Assembly: GCF_019052365.1 (NCBI RefSeq)
Contig: NZ_JAHQUY010000004.1
Location: 1 to 64,000, forward strand
Reading direction: 5' to 3'
DNA length: 64,000 bases
Source: Leyella stercorea
GTDB taxonomy: Bacteria; Bacteroidota; Bacteroidia; Bacteroidales; Bacteroidaceae
Shown: positions 34,309 through 44,628 of the stretch, piece by piece
How positions within the stretch are numbered: position 1 is the first letter of the stretch
Layout of the letters: each line of letters starts with the position of its first letter
Position numbers and translations under genes: made by a program
Notes under the pieces: generated by a model
What the model was told of the DNA's origin: nothing
Databases searched by the model: none
Seen by the model: the letters and a program-made list of their open reading frames with translations, nothing else

Positions 34309-35541
34309 TTACTTTCTTTTTCTGAAGTTGAAACCGAAGTAGATGTTCAGACTTCCGAACATGCTGTTCGTAGAGAATCGGGTTTTCTTGTAGTTGTACG
34401 AATGTACTATGGCGCTCATTCCGGCGAACCATCTCATGTTGTTCCACACGATGCCGAAGCGTCCCACGCCGTCGATATTGAAGTTGTTCATGCTGAAGTC
34501 GTGGAACGAGAGCACGTCGTTGTTGCCGTTGCCCGTAGTGTTCTTGTATCCGAGCGCCATCGACACGGACGCCGCAGCCAGCCAGTTGCGTGCGAACACC
34601 CAGTTATAGGCATATCCGCACGAGGCAGACAGGTCGGTATACTTGATTTCCTTCATCTTCAGGTTGCTGTCCATGCATCTCGACGCCACATCCTCGCCCA
34701 GCCGGTCAGCCACGGTGTCGTACAGCTTGTCCCAATCAATCTTCAGCGAATGTTTCGTATAGCCCATTCCGCAGAGCCACGAGCCCGCCGAGCGCCGTTG
34801 TATGGTGCTCTGGCTGAATGCGGCGGGGTAGGAGAATCGCCGGTGGTTGAAGATATAATAGAGGTTGAAGCCCTTGATGCCCACGTTGATGCCGTCGAAG
34901 TCGACGTTCTTAAGCGGATGCGTATTGACGGAATAGCTCGGGTTGAAGCTTGCGCGCGAAATCTTGTAGTTGCTGCCTGTCTTGCGGTAGAACAGGTCGA
35001 CGCCGAAGACGGCTGTGTACAGGCTAAGGTCGAACTCCGTGCTTCGGCTCTTGTTCTTCAAGTCGTTGAAGTCGACGGTATATCCGAGGAACAGCCATCG
35101 CCATCCGAAGTAGGGTCCGAACTTCATCTTCGGTTCGGGAGCGAACGAGAAGTCGTTGCCCTGCTCGCTGATTATTCTGTAGCGTTCATACGTATTGGTG
35201 TTCTGCACCATCGCGGCAAAGTCGTATCCCTGCGGCTCTATGTACGTCGTGTCTACGTCGGAGAACGACTCAAACAGACGCACGAAGGCGCCGCCCAATC
35301 GCTTTATGAACGGCTTCTTCTTGTGCGACTTGGCAATGAGGCTGTCTGCGGGCGGTGGGTCTGCGGTCTTCAGTCCGATAGCAGCCACGGAATCCGTCGC
35401 AGCCGTCGTGCAGGCAGCCGTCGTGTAAGTAGCTGCAGAATCCGCCACAGCCACCCGTCCGATGCTGTCGGCAGGCGTCTGAGCAGCAGTCTGCAGGCTT
35501 GCGCAGGCGGCGAGGCAGAGAATGAAGGCGTGTCGTCTCAT
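34309..35541 (-). CDS. DUF4421 outer-membrane protein
   Basis: 410 residues from ATG at 35541 (MRRHAFILCLAACASLQTAA, signal peptide). The open frame continues 240 codons upstream, but that extension is antiparallel-phase translation of the Gfo/Idh gene and is rejected. A low-complexity Ala/Thr/Asp segment (about 25-65) is followed by DTTYIEPQGYDFAAMVQNTN, the DUF4421 hallmark, and amphipathic strands with aromatic girdles to a C-terminal FGSLNIYFGFNF. Predicted barrel, function unknown. Middle gene of the Gfo/Idh-DUF4421-DUF1460 run. Confidence 0.85.
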   Translation of the reverse strand: MRRHAFILCLAACASLQTAAQTPADSIGRVAVADSAATYTTAACTTAATDSVAAIGLKTADPPPADSLIAKSHKKKPFIKRLGGAFVRLFESFSDVDTTYIEPQGYDFAAMVQNTNTYERYRIISEQGNDFSFAPEPKMKFGPYFGWRWLFLGYTVDFNDLKNKSRSTEFDLSLYTAVFGVDLFYRKTGSNYKISRASFNPSYSVNTHPLKNVDFDGINVGIKGFNLYYIFNHRRFSYPAAFSQSTIQRRSAGSWLCGMGYTKHSLKIDWDKLYDTVADRLGEDVASRCMDSNLKMKEIKYTDLSASCGYAYNWVFARNWLAAASVSMALGYKNTTGNGNNDVLSFHDFSMNNFNIDGVGRFGIVWNNMRWFAGMSAIVHSYNYKKTRFSTNSMFGSLNIYFGFNFRKRK

Positions 35542-35591
35542 TGCGTTATGTGGTATTGTCGGTTTTCCTTGTTTAAAGCTTTCCGAGAAGC

Positions 35592-36575
35592 TTAGAGCTT
35601 GCCCAGTATGCGGTCCATCACCCAGTTCACAGGCGTGGCGCTCACGCTCGTACAGGTGCAGATGCCCGTGCCCTGCAAGTGCTCTATAACCGCCTTGATT
35701 ATAGGCAGCTGCACGTATGGCGGGTTGGGCACCACGATGCTCGTCTTGCCCTTGCTCGTGACGAGCTGAATCGGGTCGTAGTTGTACACCGAGAACGAGA
35801 GCATGCCCTTCTCGCCAATCACCTCTATGCAGTCCTCCTTGGCGCTCTGGTGTCCCACGAAGCACCACGAGCCGCTGCCCGGCAGTCCGTTCTCGAAGAA
35901 GAAGCAGGCGCTGATGGTGTCCTCCGCCTTGTACAGATGTGCGCGGTTGGAGCAGTAGCCGTGCGCACGCGTGATTATGCCGAATATCTCCTGCAGCAAG
36001 TCGAGCTGATGCGGCGCGAGGTCGTAGAAGTAGCCCGCACCCGCAATGTCGGGCTGCAGACGCCACGGCAGGTTGTGCGATGCGCTGTAGTCGAGGTCGC
36101 GCGGCGGCACTGAGAAGCGTATCTGCACGTTCGTCACCGTGCCTATCTCGCCCGACTCGATAATCTGCTTCACCTTCTGGAAGTAGGGCAAGTAGCGGCG
36201 GTAGTAAGCCACGAAACAGGGCACGCCTGTAATCTCGCTGATGCGGTTGATGCGTGCGCAATCCTCGTAGCTCGCTGCCAGCGGCTTTTCTATATACACG
36301 GGCTTGCCAGCCTTCATCGCCATGATGGCGAATGTGGCGTGGCTCGACGGCGGAGTGGCTATATATACAGCCGTCACCTCGGGGTCGTCAATGAGCTGTT
36401 GCGGGTCGGTATACCAGCGCTTTATGCCGTGACGCTTGGCGTACGACTTCGCTTTAGCCTCGTTGCGGCTCATCACAGCCACAACCTTCGAGCCGGGCAC
36501 CTCGTTGAACGCCGGTCCCGACTTCTTCTCGGTCACTTCTCCGCAACCTATGAATCCCCAACCTATCTGTTTCAT
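35592..36575 (-). CDS. Gfo/Idh/MocA family NAD(P)-dependent oxidoreductase
   Basis: 327 residues. The Rossmann start is IGWGFIGCGEVTEKKSGPAF (GxGxxx loop) with VVAVMSRN closing the nucleotide site. AVYIATPPSSHA and the EKPLA motif near residue 96 mark the family, followed by the C-terminal alpha/beta substrate domain (about 125-327; LAPHQLDLLQEIFG). Such enzymes oxidise or epimerise sugars, inositol or related polyols; the substrate cannot be told. No signal peptide, so cytoplasmic. First gene of the minus-strand run with DUF4421 and DUF1460. Its upstream spacer is filled by a 22-bp array and a REPIN-like element. Confidence 0.9.
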   Translation of the reverse strand: MKQIGWGFIGCGEVTEKKSGPAFNEVPGSKVVAVMSRNEAKAKSYAKRHGIKRWYTDPQQLIDDPEVTAVYIATPPSSHATFAIMAMKAGKPVYIEKPLAASYEDCARINRISEITGVPCFVAYYRRYLPYFQKVKQIIESGEIGTVTNVQIRFSVPPRDLDYSASHNLPWRLQPDIAGAGYFYDLAPHQLDLLQEIFGIITRAHGYCSNRAHLYKAEDTISACFFFENGLPGSGSWCFVGHQSAKEDCIEVIGEKGMLSFSVYNYDPIQLVTSKGKTSIVVPNPPYVQLPIIKAVIEHLQGTGICTCTSVSATPVNWVMDRILGKL

Positions 36576-36660
36576 TTCTTTATTCGTGTTTTATTAGTCA
36601 AAAATTAAGCTGATGCCAGTCTTTCGGCGTATCTTTTCTGATGCTGCAGCCCAGCTTTCG

Positions 36661-36798
36661 CGCCGGATTGCGTTCGCCGCCCGATCAGATTGCGTTCGCC
36701 GCCCAATCGGATTGCGTTCGCCGCCCGATTGGATTGCGTTCGCCGCCCGATTGGATTGCGTTCGGTGCCCGATCAGATTGCGTTCGCCGCCCGACGAC
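36661..36798. repeat. 22-bp tandem array 2 (about 6 copies)
   Basis: Units start at 36671, 36693, 36715, 36737 and 36759, with partial ones at both ends. Units begin CGTTCGCCGCC; cores read CCGATCAG, CCAATCGG, CCGATTGG, CCGATTGG and CCGATCAG, then ATTG. Same orientation as array 1. Confidence 0.95.
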
Positions 36799-36817
36799 TC
36801 GGCGTGAGCTTTTAGCA

Positions 36818-36955
36818 GTAGGAGGCTACGGCATTCTTGCCGTAGCCATAGCCAATAGCCGTTGTCATTGTCATTGCCATTGCCAATAGCCGTAGTCATT
36901 GCCAATAATAGTTGTAGCGACTAATGGCTACGGCAGGAATGCCGTAGCCTCCTAC
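36818..36955. repeat. REPIN-like element: two GTAG-headed hairpins in inverted orientation (type 2)
   Basis: The left arm (36818-36847) is GTAGGA followed by a perfect 10-bp hairpin, GGCTACGGCA with loop TTCT and its complement. The right arm (36926-36955) is the reverse complement with one loop change (TTCC). The 78-nt middle has degenerate repeats of ATTGCCAATAGCCGT. Same design as 21797-21900 but a different stem sequence. Confidence 0.72.
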
Positions 36956-36978
36956 GATTGGTATGCCAACCTTCGCCT

Positions 36979-37749
36979 TTACATATTTCGCTCCAGCCAA
37001 TCGTCGATGAGCATGCGCGCCAGACTCAGCTTCTCGGGTATCGTAGGCAGCGAGTGCTTGTTGAACCATCCGCCGCGCGACAGCTCATCGTCCTGTAGCT
37101 TCAGCTCTCCGCTCTCGTATTCGGCGAAGAAGCCCACCATCAGTCCGCAAGGGTAGGGCCAGGGCTGCGACTTGAAGTATCGCAGATTCTTTATCTTGAG
37201 CTGCGTCTCCTCCATCACCTCGCGTCTTACAGCCTCCTCCAGCGATTCGCCCGTCTCCACGAAGCCCGCTATACAGCCGTAGAAGTCGGTCTTGAAGTTG
37301 CGCGCGTGCACCAGCAGCAGGTCGTCGCCGCGGTTGATGAGCACGATGATAGCCGTGGCAAGCTGCGGCCAAACCGTCTTGCCGCAGTTGGGGCAGCGCT
37401 TCGATATGTCGGTGTCCATCTCCATCGGCGAGCCGCAGACGCCGCAGAAGCGCGTGTTGCGGTCCCAGTAGATCAGCTCCTGTGCCTTGCCCGCCTTGAG
37501 GTAGAGCGGCAGCGAGAGCTTGTAGAACGACTGGCGCAGTCCGCACATCTCGTAGCGCGGGTCGTCGGGCGCCTCAGCTATGGCGAGAGCCTTCACGGCA
37601 GTGCCGTCGTCCATAGGCGAAACGTTAAGAATGTGAGCGTCGGCAGCCACGCTTACTGGAGGCTCCTCGCCGCTCGGAATGGTGTGAGTGCCGTCGGTGC
37701 GTCGCTCCAGGAGCACGTCTCCGCGACAGAAAACAAACCAATATGCCAT
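36979..37749 (-). CDS. nudC: NAD(+) diphosphatase (NudC-type Nudix hydrolase)
   Basis: 256 residues. NudC hydrolyses NAD(H) to NMN and AMP and can remove NAD caps from RNA. The zinc ribbon (about 96-119) shows CGVCGSPMEM and CPNCGK. The Nudix box (about 160-182) is GFVETGESLEEAVRREVMEE, complete with the REVMEE catalytic helix. SQPWPYPCGLMVGF matches the NudC-specific SQPWPFP motif that distinguishes it from other Nudix enzymes. The N-terminal domain (about 1-90) is the usual NUDIX-like cap. It is divergent from nhaD and shares the promoter region 37750-37882. Confidence 0.95.
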   Translation of the reverse strand: MAYWFVFCRGDVLLERRTDGTHTIPSGEEPPVSVAADAHILNVSPMDDGTAVKALAIAEAPDDPRYEMCGLRQSFYKLSLPLYLKAGKAQELIYWDRNTRFCGVCGSPMEMDTDISKRCPNCGKTVWPQLATAIIVLINRGDDLLLVHARNFKTDFYGCIAGFVETGESLEEAVRREVMEETQLKIKNLRYFKSQPWPYPCGLMVGFFAEYESGELKLQDDELSRGGWFNKHSLPTIPEKLSLARMLIDDWLERNM

Positions 37750-37781
37750 ACGTTATTGAAATTAAATTGAAGTTAGTGGTA

Positions 37782-37789
37782 CAAAGTTA
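37782..37789 (-). promoter_or_regulatory. Candidate -7 box for nudC
   Basis: TAACTTTG on the minus strand, 33 nt from the ATG; -33 element not clear. Confidence 0.45.
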
Positions 37790-37819
37790 ATGCTTTTTAG
37801 ATAAAAAAAAGATGAATTC

Positions 37820-37849
37820 TTGTATAATCGAAAGAATTTTGTACCTTTG
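37820..37849 (+). promoter_or_regulatory. Promoter of nhaD
   Basis: TTG (37820-37822), 19 nt, TACCTTTG (37842-37849). Canonical spacing; leader about 30 nt. Confidence 0.68.
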
Positions 37850-37882
37850 CAATCATCAAAACCTTTGTAGGAATACTACATT

Positions 37883-39256
37883 ATGATACTATTAATCATT
37901 ACGATACTGGTTATTGGTTCTATTCTGATAGCTACAGAAAAGTACACCAATATAAACAAAGCTGCGGTTGCCATCTTTGTAGGCACACTCGGCTGGATAC
38001 TCTATGTATGTTTCGGCGCCGACTTCGTGATGGGGCATCACGCTGTCGACTATGCTACGTTCCTCGACGGAGCCGAATCGTCGTCGGCAGAGGTGAAGCA
38101 GTTCATCGCCTACAACGTGTTCCTCAAGTACGTAGGCAAAGCCTCGGAGATAGTGCTCTTCCTGCTCGCCACGATGGTTATCGTGGAGATACTGCAGAAC
38201 AACGGATGCTTCGACTTTATATCCCAGCTGCTGCGAACGCGCAGCAGCCAACGCATGCTTTGGACGCTCTCCGTCGTCACCTTCCTTATCTCAGCCAACC
38301 TCGACAACCTCACCACGACGGTGATGATGCTCACCATCATGCACGACGTGGTGATACGCCAGCGGCAGCGCGTGTTGCTCGGCTGTGCCATAGTGATATC
38401 AGCCAACTGCGGCGGAGCGCTCACCGTTATCGGCGACCCGTCGGGCATCGTGCTCTGGAACATGGGCGCCGTCACAGCCACCAACTTCTCGGCTTCGATG
38501 GCGCTGCCCTGTCTCATAGCGTGGCTCGTGCCCATCTTCTGGATAGGCCGCCAGCTGCCCACGCGCATCGAGACGCAATGGATAGTGCTGCCTTATCGCG
38601 GCGACGACACACGCCTTAAGGTGTGGCAGCGCCTCGTGATGCTCTTCGTGGGCATCGGTGGACTGTGGTTCATCCCCACGTTCCATAGCATCACTAAGCT
38701 CAGCCCGTTCCTCGGAGCGCTCTGCGTGCTCTGCGTGCTCTGGATTGTGAACGAGATAGTAAATCGCAAGCTCATGAACGCCGACGAGATGATACAGCGC
38801 CGCGTGCCGCGCGTGCTGCAGTACGGCGTCATACAGATGATGCTCTTCGTGCTCGGCATAATGCTCATCGTGGGCTTCGTGAAGGAGACAGGCGTGGCCA
38901 CACAGATGGCACAGGCGGCAGACAGGTATATGGGCAACGTGCTCGTGCTCGGCTTCTTCACGCAGATGCTCAGCAGCGTGCTCGACAGCTTCATGTCGCT
39001 CATGACGATGGTCTCGATGCACGACGTGGCAGACGGAGTACAGAATGTGCTCTACGCTCAGAACGGAGCCTTCTGGAAGATGATGGCGTACGCATCGGCT
39101 GTAGGCGGCAACATCTTCTGCATCGGAAGCGTCACCGGACTGGCGCTGATGAAGATGGAGCGCATACCGCTCGGCTGGTATGCAAAGAATGTAGGCATGG
39201 TGGCGTTCATCGCCGCCACAGCCGGACTCGTCGCAATGTACTTCATCGTGGCGTAG
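37883..39256 (+). CDS. nhaD: Sodium:proton antiporter NhaD family
   Basis: 457 residues with about 12 hydrophobic segments and little else. Family marks of the NhaD/arsenite-permease ion-transporter fold are FLISANLDNLTTTVMMLTIM, ISANCGGALTVIGDPSGIVL and the C-terminal mirrored SSVLDSFMSLMTMVSMHDV and YASAVGGNIFCIGSVTG. NhaD exchanges external protons for internal sodium at neutral to alkaline pH. It starts at ATG 37883 just after a canonical promoter. pfkA follows after 88 AT-rich nt without a visible terminator, so read-through is possible. Assignment is strong for the superfamily and good for NhaD. Confidence 0.9.
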   Translation: MILLIITILVIGSILIATEKYTNINKAAVAIFVGTLGWILYVCFGADFVMGHHAVDYATFLDGAESSSAEVKQFIAYNVFLKYVGKASEIVLFLLATMVIVEILQNNGCFDFISQLLRTRSSQRMLWTLSVVTFLISANLDNLTTTVMMLTIMHDVVIRQRQRVLLGCAIVISANCGGALTVIGDPSGIVLWNMGAVTATNFSASMALPCLIAWLVPIFWIGRQLPTRIETQWIVLPYRGDDTRLKVWQRLVMLFVGIGGLWFIPTFHSITKLSPFLGALCVLCVLWIVNEIVNRKLMNADEMIQRRVPRVLQYGVIQMMLFVLGIMLIVGFVKETGVATQMAQAADRYMGNVLVLGFFTQMLSSVLDSFMSLMTMVSMHDVADGVQNVLYAQNGAFWKMMAYASAVGGNIFCIGSVTGLALMKMERIPLGWYAKNVGMVAFIAATAGLVAMYFIVA

Positions 39257-39344
39257 CGCACGGCAAGTACATATATAATAATGTATAAGAAACATAATAG
39301 AAACAGAATATTAACAACAAAACCAATATAATAATTTAATAGCA

Positions 39345-40322
39345 ATGGCAAGAGTTAAGACTATAGGTGTGCTCACCTCAGGTGGCGACGCACCAGGTAT
39401 GAATGCTGCTATCAGAGCGGTGACACGTGCAGGTATCTGCAACGGATTTAACATAAAAGGCATCTATCGCGGATACGACGGACTCATCAACGGCGAGATA
39501 GAAGAATTCACCACAGAGAACGTCAGCGGCATCATCATGTCGGGCGGTACAATCCTGAAGACAGCACGCTCAAAGGAATTCATGACAGACGAAGGCAAGG
39601 AGAAGGCTTACCAGCAGATGCAGGAACACGGCATCGACGCCCTCGTCGTCATAGGCGGTAACGGCTCGCTCACCGGCGCAATGGAGTTCGCTAAGAAGTT
39701 CGACGTCTGCTGCATCGGTCTGCCCGGCACAATCGACAACGACCTCTACGGCACCGACTCTACAATCGGATACGACACCACAATGAACACCATCGTAGAG
39801 TGCGTAGACCGCATCCGCGACACAGCGCAGAGCCACGAGCGCATCTTCTTCATCGAAGTGATGGGCCGCGACGCAGGCTTCCTCGCACAGAACTCAGCCA
39901 TCGCAAGCGGCGCTGAGGCAGCCATCATCCCCGAAGACTCTACCGACGTCGACCAGTTGGCACGCTTCATGGAGCGCGGCATCCGCAAGTCGAAGAAGAG
40001 CTGCATCGTCATCGTGTCTGAAAGCCCGAAGTGCGGCGCCATGTACTACGCAGAGCGCGTGCGCAACGAGTTCCCGCAGTACGACGTGCGCGTCTCTATC
40101 CTCGGCCACTTGCAGCGCGGCGGACGCCCGTCGGCACACGACCGCATCCTCGCATCGCGCACCGGCGTTGGCGCTATCGAAGCTATCGTCCAGGGACAGC
40201 GCAACGTGATGATCGGCGTGCGCAACAATGAAATCGTATACGTTCCGCTGAGCGAGGCTATCCGCAGCGACAAGCCGTTCGACCGCAAACTCATTCAGGT
40301 GCTCGACGAACTCAGCATCTAA
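39345..40322 (+). CDS. pfkA: 6-phosphofructokinase
   Basis: Phosphorylates fructose 6-phosphate in glycolysis. 325 residues, the usual length of the short bacterial enzyme. It shows [15 protein letters not shown] (phosphate loop), [20 protein letters not shown] with the catalytic Asp of [18 protein letters not shown] and [19 protein letters not shown] for sugar phosphate binding. The ATP-site block reads [12 protein letters not shown] where Escherichia coli has GGDGS, so the magnesium-contacting Asp is Asn here; the following Gly-Ser, unlike the PPi-type Asp, fits an ATP-using enzyme. May share a transcript with nhaD. Confidence 0.93.
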   Translation: MARVKTIGVLTSGGDAPGMNAAIRAVTRAGICNGFNIKGIYRGYDGLINGEIEEFTTENVSGIIMSGGTILKTARSKEFMTDEGKEKAYQQMQEHGIDALVVIGGNGSLTGAMEFAKKFDVCCIGLPGTIDNDLYGTDSTIGYDTTMNTIVECVDRIRDTAQSHERIFFIEVMGRDAGFLAQNSAIASGAEAAIIPEDSTDVDQLARFMERGIRKSKKSCIVIVSESPKCGAMYYAERVRNEFPQYDVRVSILGHLQRGGRPSAHDRILASRTGVGAIEAIVQGQRNVMIGVRNNEIVYVPLSEAIRSDKPFDRKLIQVLDELSI

Positions 40323-40355
40323 TACAGCGCAAATAAAGCAGTGGCGTAAGCGTAA

Positions 40356-40389
40356 TTTGTAGATTTCTGCTACAAAATTTGTATATTTG
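40356..40389 (+). promoter_or_regulatory. Upstream promoter candidate of the ATP synthase operon
   Basis: TTTG (40356-40359) and TATATTTG (40382-40389), spacing 22; leader about 90 nt. Confidence 0.45.
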
Positions 40390-40431
40390 GAACTGGAAAG
40401 TACAATTAATATTAAATAGTTTTTTCAATAA

Positions 40432-42009
<1,578 letters not shown>

Positions 42010-42035
42010 CATCACATCATTAATGTTTTGTATCT

Positions 42036-42278
42036 ATGAGTTTGAATTTGAAAATCGTTTCCCCCGAAAAGGTGGTATATGACGGAGCCGTGGAGCGCGT
42101 TGTCGTTCCGGGCACAAGCGGCGAGTTCGAGATTCTCGTCAACCACGCGCCTATCATCTCCACCCTCGAAAAGGGAAAGCTCGTCTATCAAGACTCTGAA
42201 GGTCAGCACGAACTGATGGTTAACGGCGGTTTCGTTGAAGTGCAGAAGAACAACGTGAACATCTGTGTTGAACTCTGA
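42036..42278 (+). CDS. atpC: ATP synthase F1 subunit epsilon (short form)
   Basis: 80 residues: only the N-terminal beta-sandwich (LKIVSPEKVVYDGAVERVVV, PGTSGEFEILVNHAPIIS, LMVNGGFVEVQKNNV). The C-terminal two-helix arm of about 50 residues, which in many bacteria inhibits ATP hydrolysis, is absent. It still can join gamma and the c-ring. The stop lies 16 nt before the next gene. Confidence 0.93.
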   Translation: MSLNLKIVSPEKVVYDGAVERVVVPGTSGEFEILVNHAPIISTLEKGKLVYQDSEGQHELMVNGGFVEVQKNNVNICVEL

Positions 42279-42294
42279 CGAAACGGACAATAAC

Positions 42295-42720
42295 ATGTTG
42301 AAAGAAGAAATAAAAGGCATCAGCCGCCGATACATCATCCAGTCGCTTTGCATGCTGGCAGTTGTCACGCTGATACCCCTGCTGCTCTCATTGCTGACAA
42401 ACGTCGGCGACCTTACGGCGCCTACCATTGTAGCATTGGTGTTCGCAGCAGTGGTGGAGACGGTAGACGCTCTCGTATGGGGCAAGGTGCGACAGGCTGG
42501 CGAAGACGGCTTGCCCACATTCTACACCGCCGTGTCGGGCTTTCGTATGTTGTTGGCATTGGCAACCTTAGTTGTGTGCTACTTCGTGGTAGGTCGTGAC
42601 GCGATGATGGAGTACTGCCTGGTGTTCATCGGCTACTATTTCGCCATAATGACACACCACTCGGTGTTCTTCGCGCGCATATCAAATTCTCACACATCGT
42701 GTGACAATGAAAACAAATAA
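42295..42720 (+). CDS. Small four-helix membrane protein in the AtpI position
   Basis: 141 residues from the ATG at 42295 (MLKEEIKGISRRYI); a GTG at 42265 would overlap atpC. Four hydrophobic segments (SLCMLAVVTLIPLLLSLLT, PTIVALVFAAVVETVDALVW, GFRMLLALATLVVCYFV, EYCLVFIGYYFAIMTHHSVF). Its location between atpC and atpB mirrors AtpI/AtpZ-type assembly or ion-uptake helpers, and Bacteroidota operons usually carry an unassigned gene here. Sequence similarity to AtpI is not evident by eye, so the role is positional inference. It ends 4 nt before the chosen atpB start. Confidence 0.75.
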   Translation: MLKEEIKGISRRYIIQSLCMLAVVTLIPLLLSLLTNVGDLTAPTIVALVFAAVVETVDALVWGKVRQAGEDGLPTFYTAVSGFRMLLALATLVVCYFVVGRDAMMEYCLVFIGYYFAIMTHHSVFFARISNSHTSCDNENK

Positions 42721-42724
42721 TATA

Positions 42725-43771
42725 ATGAAACAGATAAGGTCATTAATCGTACTCTTGGTAGTGATGCTCATGCCGCTCGCGGCTAACGCCTCGCATCAGA
42801 AAGAGGGACAGATCGACATACCGGAGATGGTTCTTGAGCACCTTTCCGACTCATACGAGTGGCATATCGCTTCGTACGAGGGAAAGAACCTAAGCATACC
42901 ATTGCCCATAATCGTACGCAGTTCGGCTACAGGCGACTGGACGCTGTGTACTGCGGAGAGTCTGCCTGCCAACTACTTCTTCGATGCAGCGCATCATGGC
43001 AAGATCTACGAGAAGATGCCCGACGGCACAAGCGTAAGACCGCTCGACCTGAGCATAACAAAGACCGTAGCACAGATATGGATTGTTGTGTTCGTGCTCA
43101 TCGCTGTCTTCCTCTCTTGCGCTCGTTGGTATAAGAACAAAGACGAGAAGAGCGAGGCTCCGAGAGGATTTGTCGGTTTGATGGAAATGTTCGTCATGAC
43201 TATCTACGACGATGTTATCAAGGCTGCAATCGGCGAGAAACACTTCAAGCCGTTCGCTCCCTACTTGCTCACAGTGTTCTTCTTCATCTTCACAACCAAC
43301 TTGTTGGGACTCCTCCCGATATTCCCCGGCGGAGCTAACGTGACTGGCAATATCAACATCACGTTCTTCCTCGCATTGTGTACGATGATTGCTATCAACC
43401 TGTTCGGCAAAAAGGAGTACTGGAAGGATATCTTCTGGCCGCATGTACCGGTGTTCCTGAAGGCTCCGGTGCCGTTGATGCCAGTGATTGAGTTCTTCGG
43501 CGTGTTTACAAAGCCGTTCGCTCTCATGGTGCGTCTCTTTGCCAACATGATGGCAGGACACGCCATTATCCTTAGCTTCACTTGCGTCATCTTCCTCGGA
43601 TGGTCGATGGGCGTTGGTTATGGCATCGGACTGAACACCGTGAGCGTCATCATGATGCTGTTCATGAACATGCTTGAGGTGCTTGTAGCATTCATTCAGG
43701 CTTATGTCTTCACGCTGCTGAGTGCAGTCTTCATCGGACTGGCTCAGAAGGACGAGGAGGCAGAGGCTTAA
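42725..43771 (+). CDS. atpB: ATP synthase Fo subunit a, with N-terminal periplasmic extension
   Basis: Proton-channel subunit. About 348 residues from ATG 42725; ATG 42707 and GTG 42701 are in frame but overlap the previous gene. A cleavable-looking signal (MKQIRSLIVLLVVMLMPLAA) and about 90 extra periplasmic residues precede the channel helices, an extension found in Bacteroidota. The core has PYLLTVFFFIFTTNLLGLLP, the essential Arg in MVRLFANMMAGH, and the last helix FIQAYVFTLLSAVFIGLA. Length 348 against 271 in Escherichia coli reflects the extension. Confidence 0.94.
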   Translation: MKQIRSLIVLLVVMLMPLAANASHQKEGQIDIPEMVLEHLSDSYEWHIASYEGKNLSIPLPIIVRSSATGDWTLCTAESLPANYFFDAAHHGKIYEKMPDGTSVRPLDLSITKTVAQIWIVVFVLIAVFLSCARWYKNKDEKSEAPRGFVGLMEMFVMTIYDDVIKAAIGEKHFKPFAPYLLTVFFFIFTTNLLGLLPIFPGGANVTGNINITFFLALCTMIAINLFGKKEYWKDIFWPHVPVFLKAPVPLMPVIEFFGVFTKPFALMVRLFANMMAGHAIILSFTCVIFLGWSMGVGYGIGLNTVSVIMMLFMNMLEVLVAFIQAYVFTLLSAVFIGLAQKDEEAEA

Positions 43772-43823
43772 AAAACTTAAGAGAATAAATATTAACAATA
43801 AAAATAATAATTTAAAAAACTAA

Positions 43824-44072
<249 letters not shown>

Positions 44073-44100
44073 GAACAGGTCATCGTGTAAATTATAGCAA

Positions 44101-44619
44101 ATGAATTTTGATACATTACCATCAATATTAAATCCTGATCTCGGACTCCTCTTCTGGATGCTGTTGGCATTCCTTGTGGTGTTCTTCGTATTGGCACGTT
44201 GGGGTTTCCCTGCCATTATTGTAATGGTGGACAAGCGCAGTGCGTACATCAACGAGAGCTTGAAGAAGGCTGAACAGGCCGCTTCACAACTCGAGAACAT
44301 CAAGCAAGAGAGCGAGGCTATGCTTCAGGAAGCACGAGAGAAGCAGGCCTCTATACTGAAAGAGGCTGCTGCTACTCGTGATGCTATTGTGGAGAAAGCT
44401 CAGGAGAAGGCGCGAGAGGAGAGTGCACGCATCCTCGGCGAGGCGAAAGCCGAGATCGAGGCGCAGAAGCAGGCTGCCATCGGCGAGCTCCGTGAGCAAG
44501 TAGCCATATTGAGTGTCGAGGTATCGGAGAAGATTCTCAGAAAGAAGCTCGGCACTGATGCAGCACAGATGGATTACATTAATCAGATGCTTGACGAGGT
44601 TACATTAAATAATAAATAA
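44101..44619 (+). CDS. atpF: ATP synthase Fo subunit b
   Basis: 172 residues. One membrane helix near the N-terminus (GLLFWMLLAFLVVFFVLARW) and a long charged coiled coil (KKAEQAASQLENIKQESEAM onward) that dimerises as the peripheral stalk. Normal size and position, between c and delta. Confidence 0.95.
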   Translation: MNFDTLPSILNPDLGLLFWMLLAFLVVFFVLARWGFPAIIVMVDKRSAYINESLKKAEQAASQLENIKQESEAMLQEAREKQASILKEAAATRDAIVEKAQEKAREESARILGEAKAEIEAQKQAAIGELREQVAILSVEVSEKILRKKLGTDAAQMDYINQMLDEVTLNNK

Positions 44620-44628
44620 GTGTAGGCT

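Larger units (their letters stand above)
36576..36978. other. Repeat-only 400-nt spacer between the Gfo/Idh and nudC genes
   Basis: Contains the 22-bp array 2 (36661-36798) and the type 2 REPIN-like element (36818-36955). No gene. The two repeat types are separated by only 19 nt. Confidence 0.85.

Noticed and set aside
35542..36261. N-terminal extension of the DUF4421 frame
   Set aside because: The first 240 codons overlap the Gfo/Idh gene on the same strand in another phase; a clean signal peptide starts at 35541.
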